From positions 434,001-498,000 of the forward strand of contig BDIU01000099.1 of assembly GCA_002118135.1 (NCBI GenBank): 64,000 nt of DNA. Direction: 5' to 3'. The notes beneath the pieces are model-generated. The model was not told the DNA's origin, did not search any database, and saw nothing but the letters and a program-made list of their open reading frames with translations. Below, piece after piece: positions 15,001 to 24,063 of the stretch (positions are counted from its first letter, which is position 1; each line of letters begins with the position of its first letter). The translations under genes and the position numbers were made by a program. This stretch comes from Trebouxia sp. TZW2008 (Eukaryota > Chlorophyta > Trebouxiophyceae > Trebouxiales > Trebouxiaceae).

Positions 15001-18000
15001 AGAGCAATTCGGAGCCTGTGCCAGACCTACCCTTGCACGACGTGACAGATACAGCCTTGCTTTGAACTGAAAATGATTCAAAGATGTGTTTGCAGCTTTC
15101 AGGTGAATGATTGGAGTGACAGTCAGAGCAATTCATTGACCCTTTGGAAACCAGTGCTGGATCTACGCTTGTACGCTGTGATAGAGTGTGTCTTGCTTTG
15201 ACCTGAAGTTGATCTCTTTGCAGCTTTGAGGTGAACGAACGGAATGGCAACAAGAGCAATCCAAAGCCTGTGCTGGACCTATGTCTGTACGCTGTGCCCA
15301 ACTTAGCCTGCAATGCCTTCAATGACAGCAATAACTAGCTCATCCCCAATGAGGTACATCAAAAGGAAACTGTGTTTGCAGCTTCGAGGCGAATAATCGG
15401 AGTGGCAATCAGGCCGCGTCGTCAACCCTTCAGAATTTAATGCTGGACCTACGCTTGTATGCTGTGACAGACCCAGCCTCGCCCTTGTTTTTGGCCGCAG
15501 CACAGCTCATTCCCAATCAGGCAGTTCAATCCGAACGTGTGTTTGCAGCTTTGAGGTGAATGACTGGGGCGGCAATCAGGGCAGTCTGAAGCACGCACTG
15601 GACTTACGCTTGTACGCTGTGACAGACCCAGCCTGCAATGTCAAGCAGCAGCGCAGCAACACAGAGGCAGTGAGGAAGGCCATAGAGGGGGGAGTCACCT
15701 TGGTGCAATTGCGGGAGAAGTCAGCTGACGGCGGGGCATTTGTGCAGGAAGCTTTGAAGCTTGTGGAATTGGCTAAACCCTCTGGGGTAAGCTTTCTCGG
15801 CTATTGTGTACATAGTTATGCTCCCATGTGCATGACTGCTTAAACGAGGCTTTTATTGGAGAATGCTTCAAGCTTATGCAGATTGCTAAACCCTTGGGGT
15901 TACGTCTGTTTGGCTTTTGTCTTCAACTTTGCTGCTGTATGCGTGACCACACATGGTGGGGCATTTTTGCAGGAAACTGTGGAGCTTCTGCACACTTCTT
16001 TTGGGGTACATAGTTTCGACTATCCTGTGCGTCACTGTGTTGTTATATGCTTCACCACTAAGGCACATGTCTTTAGCTATTGTGCGCAAAATTGCATTGT
16101 GTTGCATGACTGCTGGGTTACATCTGTCTCAGCTGTCACGTGTGTGATTGCATTGAGGGGTACATTTGCACACCATGGACGGATTTCAGGCTGCTTCTCC
16201 TTGAAGAGGCAGTAATTATGGCGCCCCATTATGTTCTTTGTATCATTAGCAGTTGGAACATGCATGTGGTTGAGCGGGCATTGCTAATATCTGATCTCAT
16301 GTAAGGCAGCTTGAACACAGGTTCAAGCAAGTCAGATGCACCACTGTTTTGCTGTTCACACCAAGTGGACAATAGATGAGTGCGGCGCATTATCCCACCA
16401 CGATCCCATCAAAAGCACTGCGCAATTTGCGGACAAGATATAGACAGCCTGAAGTCTGCTTTGTTCATAGCTTATGCTCTCAGAGCACCATCATCAGGAG
16501 AAGAATGACAGCTCTGCCTTCAACTTCAGTGCACAGCAGACCCTTCCTTTGACACAAACCAGTCAAGTCACTCACACACTTGGCCACGATGATGTTGTGG
16601 TGTTTGGAAAGCTTTGTTTATAGCTTAGGCTCACAGAGCACTAACATCAGGAGGAGAACAGCAGCTCTGCCTCTCACTCCAGCAGACAGCAAGACCATGA
16701 CTGGACACAAAACAGTCAAATCACAGGCATACTTGGTCATGATGCTGTCACGCATCTGTTGACGTGGTCTATCTGTGATTTTCCTGATTCATGTCAAGGG
16801 ACAGTTTTGGGGTTTGTTGAAGTGAGAGGCAAGGCTGCCGTTCTTCTGATGATGATGGTGCCCTGAGAGCACAATCTATACACAGTAATCTCTCTGTATA
16901 AGACACTCACTATAAGGACATTCCCAATGTACGCAAAATGAAATTGGGAATCAATTGTTGCATTCTGACTCTAATGCTGCTTCTGAGTACGGACAGGGAC
17001 AGTTGCAGGGACAATTTTCTTGGTAAATGCTGTTGTTACAAAGAGAAGATACTGTAGAAAGCTTTCCAATCGCTCATGCACAGGCCACTTCCAATTGGCC
17101 CTCTGTATGGCGCGATACAATGTAATGTTGCAACGATCAATGCGCATATATCACCAAATCATCACATGCATTACAATGATCTGAGAAAGTTTTGAATGCA
17201 CCAATGTTATGGTTGGGCAGAGCATGGCACCTGTCTCATATGGTGAAGAAAACTCACAAAAGTTGACTAGATCACAATCAGGTGTGAAAAGGTGCCCCAG
17301 CATTCAAGGCATGCCTTTCATGATAGACAGTCCGGGCTGTTGGTGAGTACAGCAGCACCCAATATTTTTAGTTTTGTAGTCTCACATCTTGAGTACACTG
17401 TATACCACTCTGGAATGTTACATGTCGCAGGTGGGCATCATCATCAACGACAGAGTGGATGTGGCACTAGCATCTGGGGCACATGGGGTCCATGTGGGTC
17501 AGGATGATCTGTCTGCCAAAGCGGCTCGAACTCTCCTTGGACCCAACAAAATCTTGGGAGTTTCTGTCAAGACTGTAGAACAGGCCCAGCAAGCTGCTGC
17601 TGATGGTGCTGACTACCTAGGGGCTGGAGCAAGTAAGCTTTTTGACAGACATCAACCTCTGGCATGCATTGTTTTTGGGCCTTGCAGCGATTTGCTTGTT
17701 GACAGGCAATAAGTCTCTGCGCAGACAAATTTTGCTTGGCATACATTCTGTTACAGTGTATGCAATTGCACCCTTTTTGACTGGCATACAACCTGTCGCG
17801 GTATATGCATTTGCACCCCTTTTGACTGGCACTCCATTTGCTGCAGTATATGTGCTTGTCATTGCTTTCTGTCATACAGACTGTTGCATTCAATGCATCT
17901 GCACTTCTTATGATTAGCATGCGACCTGTCTTAAAATATGCATGTGATTTGCTGGTCACTGGCATACACCTTGTGACAGAATGCACACTTGACATTGCTT

Positions 18001-18459
18001 CTTGGCATACTGTACATTGATTTGTCAATGCAGTCCAGCGCCTTTTGTGTGCTTTTGGCACGTGCTTAACAAGCACACATGCCAACCTATAACATTTCTT
18101 GTTACACTACTACAAACATGCTTACATCACAAATTACAATTGAAGCCAAAGCCCTACCATGCTCTTGTACTCTGTCACGGCGTTGGTTGTCTTTCAACTT
18201 GTTGCTTGCATTTGCAGTGTTTGCCACAGCCACCAAGGACAGCTCGACCATCACTTTTGAAACGCTCAAGCAGATTTGCGCAGCAGTGGATGTACCAGTG
18301 GTCGCCATCGGGGGAATCACAGCTGAGAATGCACAGTCATGCATACAAGCAGGCTGTCATGGGGTGGCTGTTGTGTCTGCAATTTTTGCTGCAGAAGATG
18401 CTGCTGCTGCAGCTCAACAAATCCGCAAGGCTGTTGACAGTGCGTTGTCAGACAGATAG
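1..18459 (+). CDS. TenA-HAD-ThiD-ThiE thiamin biosynthesis fusion protein (TH2 + TH1 type), 5' partial
   Basis: Visible exons: 61-277, 945-1133, 1443-1549, 2129-2273, 3081-3228, 3635-3727, 4354-4733, 7819-7964, 8535-8783, 9568-9792, 10262-10646, 11176-11310, 11732-11885, 15549-15786, 17431-17632, 18218-18459. All phases agree, giving about 1084 residues plus a missing N-terminus. Order: end of a TenA domain (LYAYIG, WIKEYSSDAF); HAD phosphatase with motif I DFDDTCTASD and motif IV YIGDSPSDL, as in Arabidopsis TH2, which dephosphorylates thiamin monophosphate; ThiD HMP-P kinase (VAGSDSGGGAGIQADLKT, LITPNLPEA, GTGCTLAS); ThiE thiamin-phosphate synthase (QLREKSADGG, NDRVDVALASGAHGVHVGQ, VAIGGITAENA). 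ThiD carries an extra S/T/Q-rich stretch of about 140 residues between KGGHL and VDVLFDG. In plants TH2 and TH1 are separate genes. Here exon 7819-7964 ends in phase 0 and joins straight to ThiD at 8535. A two-gene model is the alternative, but I see no new leader, and the TH2 frame has no stop before the donor. Confidence 0.85.
2560..3080 (+). repeat. Three decayed tandem copies of the HAD exon start
   Basis: Copies of the first 70-90 bp of exon 3081-3228, each with its upstream intron edge, begin near 2578, 2738 and 2912. The true exon follows at 3081, so the period is 160-174 bp. All share the core gagcaaattgggct with small changes. Only the 3081 copy keeps the full exon, an open frame and a donor. 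The intervening intron pieces (around gttgttgctgg) are also repeated, so the unit spans the intron-exon border. Confidence 0.85.
4797..5092 (+). repeat. Decayed copies of the 3' end of the HAD exon
   Basis: The last 50 bp of exon 4354-4733 (coding LLRQVAKALGIKLKPLTAG) recurs downstream at 4797-4840 and 4940-4997, with a short trace at 5066-5092. The first and last copies keep a donor-like cagcaggta or cagcaggtg. They lie inside the intron 4734-7818. Confidence 0.85.
5970..6720. repeat. Tandem repeat array, about 130-160 bp units, in an intron
   Basis: A segment related to gatcacttcaacctctt recurs at about 6118, 6250, 6408 and 6558, with accompanying blocks such as gtcagcagc..gtcat and gctagagtggtttgg. 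Plus-strand reading frames look alike between copies but break. The array lies in the intron 4734-7818 and I could not trace it to a neighbouring exon. Confidence 0.6.
6690..7450. repeat. Second intronic tandem repeat family (ctgatgctctgtcatg)
   Basis: Blocks built on gctgatgctctgtcatg and gactgctttctgac recur near 6680, 6770, 6895, 6990 and again near 7400-7440, roughly 85-130 bp apart. No gene is recognised here. The copy near 7400 is separated from the others by a dispersed repeat (7075-7200). Confidence 0.5.
7075..7200. repeat. Dispersed noncoding repeat, copy 1
   Basis: The segment around aatcactgcattctgactgc, ending near aacgcagtcgctaccaagag, matches segments at 16875-17070, 33080-33260 and 52895-53065. 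No coding potential is seen. It behaves like a short nonautonomous (MITE- or SINE-like) element, here in an intron of the thiamin gene. Confidence 0.55.
7689..7750 (+). repeat. Copy of TH2 C-terminal exon (upstream)
   Basis: This is a partial copy of exon 7819-7964, which codes LYEAESWAAIGAFLFG. Here the frame reads LYEAESLAAVRT and then diverges. The true exon lies about 130 bp downstream. Confidence 0.75.
8005..8240 (+). repeat. Two copies of TH2 C-terminal exon (downstream)
   Basis: Segments at about 8015-8105 and 8180-8245 resemble the second half of exon 7819-7964 (FLFGPDPSRALTPHPSS). They read roughly as LIGPDSTKALTLH and FLFGPDTSVAIKTHPS. Neither keeps a complete exon. Both lie in the intron 7965-8534. 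Confidence 0.7.
8366..8470 (+). repeat. Upstream copy of the first ThiD exon
   Basis: This is a copy of the start of exon 8535-8783, including its acceptor (gcag). It reads VLRVMTVAGSDSGG but then GETGIQADLKTHQA, with G replaced by E in the substrate-binding loop. It breaks after about 100 bp and is followed by the intact exon. Confidence 0.85.
8805..9000 (+). repeat. Downstream copies of the ThiD exon with poly-G runs and an assembly gap
   Basis: Copies of the middle and end of exon 8535-8783 follow it. They are interrupted by two long G runs (about 8825-8838 and 8864-8877) and two unresolved bases (8856-8857). The last copy keeps the donor gaggtgagc at about 8993. The G runs probably replace or expand the original AACACCAGGGGGGTC stretch. 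Copy number here is uncertain because of the Ns. Confidence 0.75.
9206..9305. repeat. 50-bp exact tandem duplication
   Basis: Two consecutive copies of a 50-bp unit starting ggacttgaaaatcagggtct (9206 and 9256) are essentially identical, which suggests a recent duplication. They lie in the intron 8784-9567. Confidence 0.9.
9430..9520 (+). repeat. Upstream copy of second ThiD exon
   Basis: This copies the first 85 bp of exon 9568-9792 with its acceptor. It reads VSTLVVDPVLVP, as in the true exon's VVDPVLVAT, but the beginning is frame-shifted. The true exon starts about 135 bp downstream. Confidence 0.85.
9829..9955 (+). repeat. Downstream copy of second ThiD exon
   Basis: This copies the last 115 bp of exon 9568-9792 (LFPLATLITPNLPEASALLG). 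It has lost several bases around the PNLP motif, so the frame shifts. The end ggagacaggcaatc has lost the GT donor. Confidence 0.85.
10640..10810. repeat. Dispersed intronic repeat, copy 1
   Basis: A block with gcattgaaactcattgggtt, gaaagcac and tcttagaaccctaaattctt resembles 40945-41065 in the malic enzyme gene. No coding content is seen. It lies immediately after a splice donor in both genes. Confidence 0.5.
11583..11705 (+). repeat. Upstream copy of the ThiD GTGCTL exon
   Basis: This is a copy of the first part of exon 11732-11885. It reads CTLASVIGAELAKGQ against CTLASAIAAELAKGQ in the true exon, then diverges. The acceptor upstream is lost. The spacing is about 145 bp. Confidence 0.85.
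12290..14210 (-). repeat. About 400-bp tandem array with minus-strand coiled-coil reading frames
   Basis: The intron 11886-15548 holds four to five units of about 390-410 bp (related blocks near 12655, 13055, 13440 and 13845). Read on the minus strand, corresponding parts give similar heptad-rich peptides: DQLRNLELQTTILQTLQS, DKLRNLESQAAILQRLES, DQRCNLELQATMLQTLKF and DQSRNFELEATILQELES. A second block reads EKMAEIEEVLML. The 13716-13994 minus frame is the longest open stretch (92 codons). Other units have stops. It is probably a decayed repeat from an antisense coiled-coil gene or element. I see no complete gene. Confidence 0.6.
14475..15548 (+). repeat. Array of about six copies of the ThiE first-exon border
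   Basis: Copies of the acceptor and start of exon 15549-15786 (core tttgcagctttgaggtgaa) occur at about 14481, 14794, 14967, 15088, 15218 and 15373, before the true one at 15541. Spacing is 120-170 bp, with one double step. Each copy includes versions of the later block ctggacctacgcttgtacgctgtgacag. Stops and indels spoil all but the last. Confidence 0.9.
15850..16015 (+). repeat. Copies of the 3' end of the ThiE first exon
   Basis: Segments at about 15858-15900 and 15960-16010 resemble the end of exon 15549-15786 (gcaggaagctttgaagcttg through ggctaaaccctctggggtaa). The exon is thus flanked by copies of its start upstream and of its end downstream. Confidence 0.7.
16455..16870. repeat. Direct duplication of about 160 bp plus an inverted partial copy
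   Basis: Blocks at about 16455-16600 and 16610-16760 share gctttgttcatagcttatgc, cagagcac and acagctctgcct. At about 16800-16870 part of the unit returns on the opposite strand (tgaagtgagaggcaaggctg, tcttctgatg). It lies in the ThiE intron 15787-17430 and has no recognised coding content. Confidence 0.65.
16875..17070. repeat. Dispersed noncoding repeat, copy 2
   Basis: It contains taatctctctgtataagaca, cactataaggacattccca and ctgttgttacaaagagaag, matching 7075-7200, 33080-33260 and 52895-53065. It lies in the ThiE intron 15787-17430 of the thiamin gene. Confidence 0.6.
17735..17985. repeat. Short tandem repeat array, about 55-60 bp units
   Basis: Four to five imperfect units built on gcatacaacctgt..gtatatgcatttgcaccc lie in the intron between the last two ThiE exons (17633-18217). 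The two central units are the best conserved. Confidence 0.65.
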
Positions 18460-18914
18460 CAATGATTGTGCTGCATGATGAGTTTACTTTTACGCTGTTA
18501 CACTTTGCTTGTGGGTCTCCATACATTGCAACACATGCGTCCACAGCATCTCACAAACAACCCAGCAGTCAGAGCAGCCGGCAGGCAAAATCTTGCTTGA
18601 CAGGAGCTCAATCAGATGTCAGCTGCATAAGTAAAAGCCAGCTTGTCTTCAGTCCTAGGTCTGCTTCAGCTTTGTGTATGGCATCAGTGGACAGATGCAG
18701 CCGTAAGCATCATAAGGTGTATTTCTTTCGGTACTATTGAGTTCAACAGTATTGCATTGCCTGTTGCAATCCTTGTGCTGTCAAACAGCTTCTGGCTCAA
18801 ATGTGTAAGAAACTATTCGTGGGCAGCAAAGCAGAGCTTCTTTGCTGCATTTGGCAAATGCTGAATATCATGTCATCAAGCATGCGCATCCCATATTGGT
18901 ACCTACCTTTGGTT

Positions 18915-19381
18915 TGATTACCTTTGGTCTAATATTGGCTCGAGTCTTGCATGCAACGAACAGTCCCCTTTGCCAGCTACTGAGAAACGCATCAGCAGGA
19001 CTGTTGATTGCATGATCTCCGTCGAAGATCATCATGGTCATCTTGTTGCAGTCCTGAGGACCAGGTCTTGGCGCTGTCTGCTCCTCTTTCTTTTTATTCT
19101 TTTCAATCTAAAACTCGCACTATGAGGTGGACTGGCAAATTGAAACATTATGTATTGAAGTCACAGACACTCCCCCTCATAGTGCACATTATAGCGTGAA
19201 GCAGCATTTAATAAAAGCAGACAGCGCCAAGACCTGGTCCGCCGGACTGCAACAAGATGCCTTGATGATCTTCGACGGAGATCATGCAACGACAGTCCTG
19301 CTGATGCACTTCTCAGTGACTGGTAAAGGGGACTGTTCGTTGCATGCAAGAAGCGAGCCGATTGGAGCCAAAGGTAAGTAA
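18915..19381. mobile_element. Foldback element with about 165-bp inverted repeats
   Basis: The arm 18915-19082 and the reverse complement of 19222-19381 match at roughly nine bases in ten over more than 130 bp, sharing cttgcatgcaacgaacagtc, gcatgatctccgtcgaagat and accaggtcttggcgctgtct. About 140 bp separate the arms. The outer ends read close to tacttacctttgg. A third, more diverged arm lies at 21925-22125. There is no transposase in between, so it is a nonautonomous foldback or long-TIR element. Target duplications could not be assigned. Confidence 0.75.
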
Positions 19382-19986
19382 CCCACAGGTGCGTATTGAA
19401 GGCAAGTGCTGTATGAGGTGAGTCGAATGCTCGCACACAAGAATGCCACTAGTCACAAGTATGCAATGCAAATACAAACGATATCATGGCAAGTCTTTTG
19501 ATGCTACAATAGAGCTTTCCAATATTGCAGGTGTCAAAATGACATCATCATGATTTGAACTGTTGTGAGCAAAGCGAAACTTACAAGAAGTGTGCAAGAC
19601 AACACTTGCTGAGCAAGCAGCTATTGAGAAGGTAAGCTATCTGTGTCATCACCAAAAAGCCCTTGTGACGGATCTTTTGCTGTCAGGCAAGTCAACAGCT
19701 GATGCACAAACCCTCAGTGCTTGAAAGGCTCACAAATACAAGAGATTGAAGCAGCAGACTTGTTTCGCCAATCAGTCAGGCTAATGTCCAAGCCTCAACA
19801 GTGTTTAATCTTCTCAAAGTAGATAGCCAGGCTCTGAAAGGCCGTGGGCGACTACGGCACATCTCTTGGACACCAAGCATTCTGTGATCAAAATTATATT
19901 GAAGCCCGGCCCAATGCCCTGCCTGCCTGCAATGTGACAAACACATTGTAGTTCAAAACCTGTTGGACTACCCCTGCGGTAGTTTA

Positions 19987-20026
<40 letters not shown>

Positions 20027-20043
20027 CTTATATATATATATAT
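19987..20043. repeat. (AC)n-(AT)n microsatellite
   Basis: A run of about 12 AC units continues into two AT runs separated by CTT. It is intergenic. The rest of 19382-20960 holds no gene that I can support. Confidence 0.95.
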
Positions 20044-20959
20044 GCTGTTGCGTTGGATGAAGCTTTTTGCACATGGAAGCAACACAGATGTGCCACTACT
20101 ACGGTGAACTTGCACAGACCTGCCCCCAAATGATGTCCAAATGTGTAGTTCACCAAGGCATGAAGGGTGGCAAGTTTACTGGGGGCAAGTGCACTGATGA
20201 TGTCAAAGCTGAGAACCCTGACCTCATACAGTTCTATAGGAGTTCCAAGTGAAGTCTTAGGCACATTTGCATCCCTGATTGATAGCCGCTTTGTAAGTAA
20301 AGGGGCAAGAACGTCGGAACACTATGCAGCTGATCAAGCAAATTGTTCAAAACCATTTTGACGTGTGGTGTTACTTTGCGCCAAAAAGCTCCAACAAAGA
20401 TCATCTTAAGTACACAGGTTTCTAAAATTATGATGGGCTGATTCACACACACTCACTACAACCTAGTCAGCTACCATGTCTCTCTCAACATATATGCCTA
20501 AGTAGTAACAGTTTATGCTTCACCACAGTGAGGCAACTGACTGCTAGCTGACTGTGAGGCATTGCATCAGAAGATCACTAATCGCTGACAGACTTTGACT
20601 GGCTGGAAATGCAGGTCTTGTTGCAGAAGCTCGTCTGCGGCTTTTTTTTGCAACCGCAGAGCAGACCACATTCCGAGCGAGCCACTTCATACACGCCTAC
20701 TACAATTCTGGCTCTGGCTGTCAAACTCTGCAAGCCCGGCGATGTCACGTGAGGTGCCCACCACAGATGCAGTGGAAGTCCACGAGCCACTTACGACGGG
20801 CTGGAAGCCGTGACGGCACTCTTGGTTTGCAAACGGTGTGTACAAACCCAAAGGCTGACCAGTTCGCCAACAACTGAAGGTCATGCACATCGACTTCAGG
20901 GTTGGTGCCGTTCAACCCTACCGAGGGCTTTTGGCGCACAGAATACAGCTGGCATGTGA

Positions 20960-21525
20960 AGGATTATGTATCGAGCCCTAGTTCTAGCTTCTAGATACCT
21001 GCCTCATGATGCCAACACTGGACAAGCGTTGCCAAGTCTGCCAGCCAAACTGCCAAATGGGAATGCAAGGAACATCCACATTGTGGAAGTGGGATACTGC
21101 AGTGACGTATCCTACCTTGACAAGCTGGAGGAAAAGAAGAGACAACACTCTGCCCTAGAGGCAGCCCTGAAAACTTATGGGTACAAAGTTATAGTACTGA
21201 CTTACATCCTGGGTTTTATGGCTCGACATACATTCGCAACCAACAGACCTTGAAAGCCTTAGGCGTTGTGCAAGCGGCAGCTGACAAACTGACTAGGAAA
21301 ATTCATGAACACTCTGTGATATGTGCACACAGTATCAACAAGTCTAGCAGATTTTTAGAAGGCTCTCAAAGTAGGACAAACCATAGACGCAAAAGAGAAA
21401 GAGGCTGACCCCTCGTAGGTCAGTCTTCTGTGGGTTGTTGCTTTGAAAGCAGCAATCTCGGGCTGCCTCTTCTGACAGAGGCTCCCGTCATGACGCCCGA
21501 CGGCGTAGACCTTTTTTTTTTTTTT
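20960..21525 (+). mobile_element. 3' remnant of a LINE-like retrotransposon
   Basis: The frame 20966-21253 reads IHIVEVGYCSDVSYLDKLEE, QHSALEAALKTYGYKV and then, after a frame break near 21213, GSTYIRNQQTLKALGVVQAA and KLTRKIHEHS. From memory, this resembles the C-terminal region of reverse-transcriptase polyproteins common in green algal genomes (a VEVGYC..D segment followed by an L.ALGV helix). No RT catalytic core is present. The element seems to end in the small hairpin cgcccgacggcg at about 21492, followed by gtagac and a T tract (21509-21523), consistent with a 5'-truncated insertion. An unrelated gene fragment is possible. Confidence 0.5.
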
Positions 21526-21924
21526 AGGCATCAAATTTTGTACCAACAATCATCGAAATCATCTGTACACACACTTAGACAAGCATTTTTTGAGCAAGCT
21601 GGCTGCCACCTTTTGACACTACTCATTTGTGAGCATTCAGATCACATCACTGTTGTACATCCCGTAAAAAGCGTTCATTGACTCGGGCCATTGCTTGCAA
21701 CTGGAACCAGTAGTTTGCATAACCTTTTTTTGGTCAACATGTTGCGTCAACAAGAGCTGTTTGACTTTCGCTGTGTTGTTGCTTCGACATCAGCAATGTT
21801 GGAGAGCCCATATTTGAGATCAAGCCGTATGTAACAGCTAAGATAATCACAATGTGATACAGGTTGTAGAATAATCATGCACATGCATGCGACTTACCTC
21901 GTTACGTACTTACCTTGGCATACT

Positions 21925-22140
21925 TACCTTTGGTTTGGCTGGAGTCCGACTCCAACAGACGGTCTGTTTGGGTCTTGCATGCAACGAACGGGCCCCCTTA
22001 CCAGCAGTTAAGAAACGCATCGATGGTACCGTTGATTGCATGATCTCTGTCGACGATCATCAAGGGCATCTAGCTGAAGCCAGCGGCAGTCTTGGCGCTC
22101 TGCTCTGGCCGCTCTGTCTGCCAGAACTAACAATTACATA
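21925..22140. mobile_element. Third copy of the foldback arm
   Basis: The segment from tacttacctttgg through cttgcatgcaacgaacg, gcatgatctctgtcgacgat and gtcttggcgctctgctctgg matches both arms of 18915-19381. It is a single arm, with no opposite arm found within the next 2 kb, so it is a solo end or a fragment of a larger element covering some of 19.4-21.9 kb. Confidence 0.65.
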
Positions 22141-22659
22141 GCTCCATTTCGCTGGAATATACTTTCGACTGCATTCAGAAGGCGCTATCAATGGGTAGGG
22201 CAGCTGCTTTGCTTGCATGAATATGGGGACGTAAATCCCCCGGTAGGGTTTTCATGAGCCCTTCAGTGTCGCGCAGAGTTCTTTCCAGCGACTGCGGACG
22301 CCTGTTTGGTAGACATGTCTGTACAGGCTGCGACATACACCTTTCAGTGGAGAGCAGTCTGTCGGGCATTGCAGCTCGCTTGCGACTGAAACAAGTCTTG
22401 CGATCCTCCACGCTGAGCTTACAGATTGAGTCTTTTTCGCCCGCAATTCTAGGGGCTTGTAACGGACGCAAAAAAGAGTAAGTGAGATCAACAGCAACCA
22501 GGATTGACTCGCGTGAAGCTAGAAGGCAACCTCGCGACGTCAACAAGCTTTGTCTGGCTGGTGATTCACGTCTGTGTCAGTTTTTGTCACCCGCGTCCTT
22601 GTTGCACAACCATGGCTCAAAGTGCAAAAAAAATTCTCAAACCTGTTCTCTATTGACGT

Positions 22660-23160
22660 CTAGTCTGAGCCAGCCAACAGCGGTGTTTTCAAGCAACGGT
22701 CGTCACTTGGGAACTTGACCACCTGTGCAATCAGCTTGAACTCAGCACCTGCATATTGTTGTACCAGACGCTCAAATGACTGCAGAGCAGCATACATGTT
22801 GACAAACCACACAGGGGTTCTAGCACTTTCAAGCTCAGCATTGCACGAAACCCTCTGCCAGACTGCAAGTCTCTGGCGTCTGAAGTCTGCGGCATAAGGC
22901 AGCAGTGAAGCATATTTCTGGGCGTGGCAGTCAGCCTTGCATGCACAGCTTACGGCCTGCAAGCAAAGTGCAACTTGACTTGCCCAATTGTAGGATGTCT
23001 TGTTCAGCACAAGCTGTTCAGCTCGTGCTGGAGTGCTTAGGCAATTGCAATTTGACTGTGATGCATGTCCTGTCTCAGATGCACAGTCTGCCTTCAACAA
23101 CACAACAGCGCAAACCTTAAAGCTTCCAGCTCTCAGCAGCACCAGCCAGCAGTCAGCCAT
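22660..23160 (-). CDS. Unidentified open reading frame, 166 codons
   Basis: This is the longest open frame in the otherwise gene-poor 18.5-24 kb stretch. The second half has balanced composition (YASLLPYAADFRRQRLAVWQ; TPVWFVNMYAALQSFERLVQ) and looks helical. The first half is Cys/Ala-rich. I do not recognise a family. It could be an exon of a minus-strand gene continuing to about 22175 (where another minus frame is open), part of a degraded transposon next to the foldback arm, or chance. I see no start context or promoter that would decide. Confidence 0.25.
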   Translation of the reverse strand: MADCWLVLLRAGSFKVCAVVLLKADCASETGHASQSNCNCLSTPARAEQLVLNKTSYNWASQVALCLQAVSCACKADCHAQKYASLLPYAADFRRQRLAVWQRVSCNAELESARTPVWFVNMYAALQSFERLVQQYAGAEFKLIAQVVKFPSDDRCLKTPLLAGSD

Positions 23161-24063
23161 TCAAACAGCAAAAGACACTGTTCATGCCATGATTAGAGTC
23201 TTTTGCAGTTGGTTCTGCAAATAGAGCAATCTGTATTGAACTAACTTGAAGAGCTATGTCACACTGCAATTGGATGTGGCATGTACAAGGTAACATGAGC
23301 ACAAAACGCTCTATCAGGTGACTGTGTGATGGCTTGATAAGGTTGGAGCAAGTATTGCAGGCCTAGCTCATGCGACATGTGGGCTGTATACTGGTCTCTA
23401 AGCTAACAGAGCACATTGTAAGATCCTGAGCTTGGTCAATGCATACACATTTCTTGATAAGTCTACCCTTGGAAGAATGCACAGTGCACGCAACGCATCA
23501 GCCTATGATACAGATGCAAGAGGCTGCAAAGTGGCGTTTTTATCTGCACTAACCTGAGCTACCAATTCAGAGCCAATCACACAGCACTGCTGCCAAGCAC
23601 TGTCAAAATGCAGTCAGTCTCTCAAGCAGATGGATATGCCACTTAAGAATCAAATCAGATGCCATGAAATTTCGCGTGTCTTAAGCCTGGCCATATGAGC
23701 TCAGCATGGGCAACAGTACCCGCATCCATGCTCCTTGCAATACTCAGTATGTGGGCACAGGAGCATAATGTTGCAAATATATATATATGAAGCCTGGCCT
23801 GCTGCCTGCCCACTGATGCTGAGCTCGATGAATGGACGCACTGTTGCATTTGGTGCATTTCTAAGCACTCAGTTTGACATGTGTCTGCACGTTCCTAGGT
23901 CAAGCATTTATTGTAGAGTGAGATCATGGCAGGTCATGTCTGCGTGCATACAATCACGCCTTGCACTGCAAAGTTAGATCATTCACTTCCTGGCTTGCGT
24001 TCGGCAGTCTTGAGGATGGCAACAGCCGTATAATCCCATACAGATCCTTGTAGATCCTGCCAG

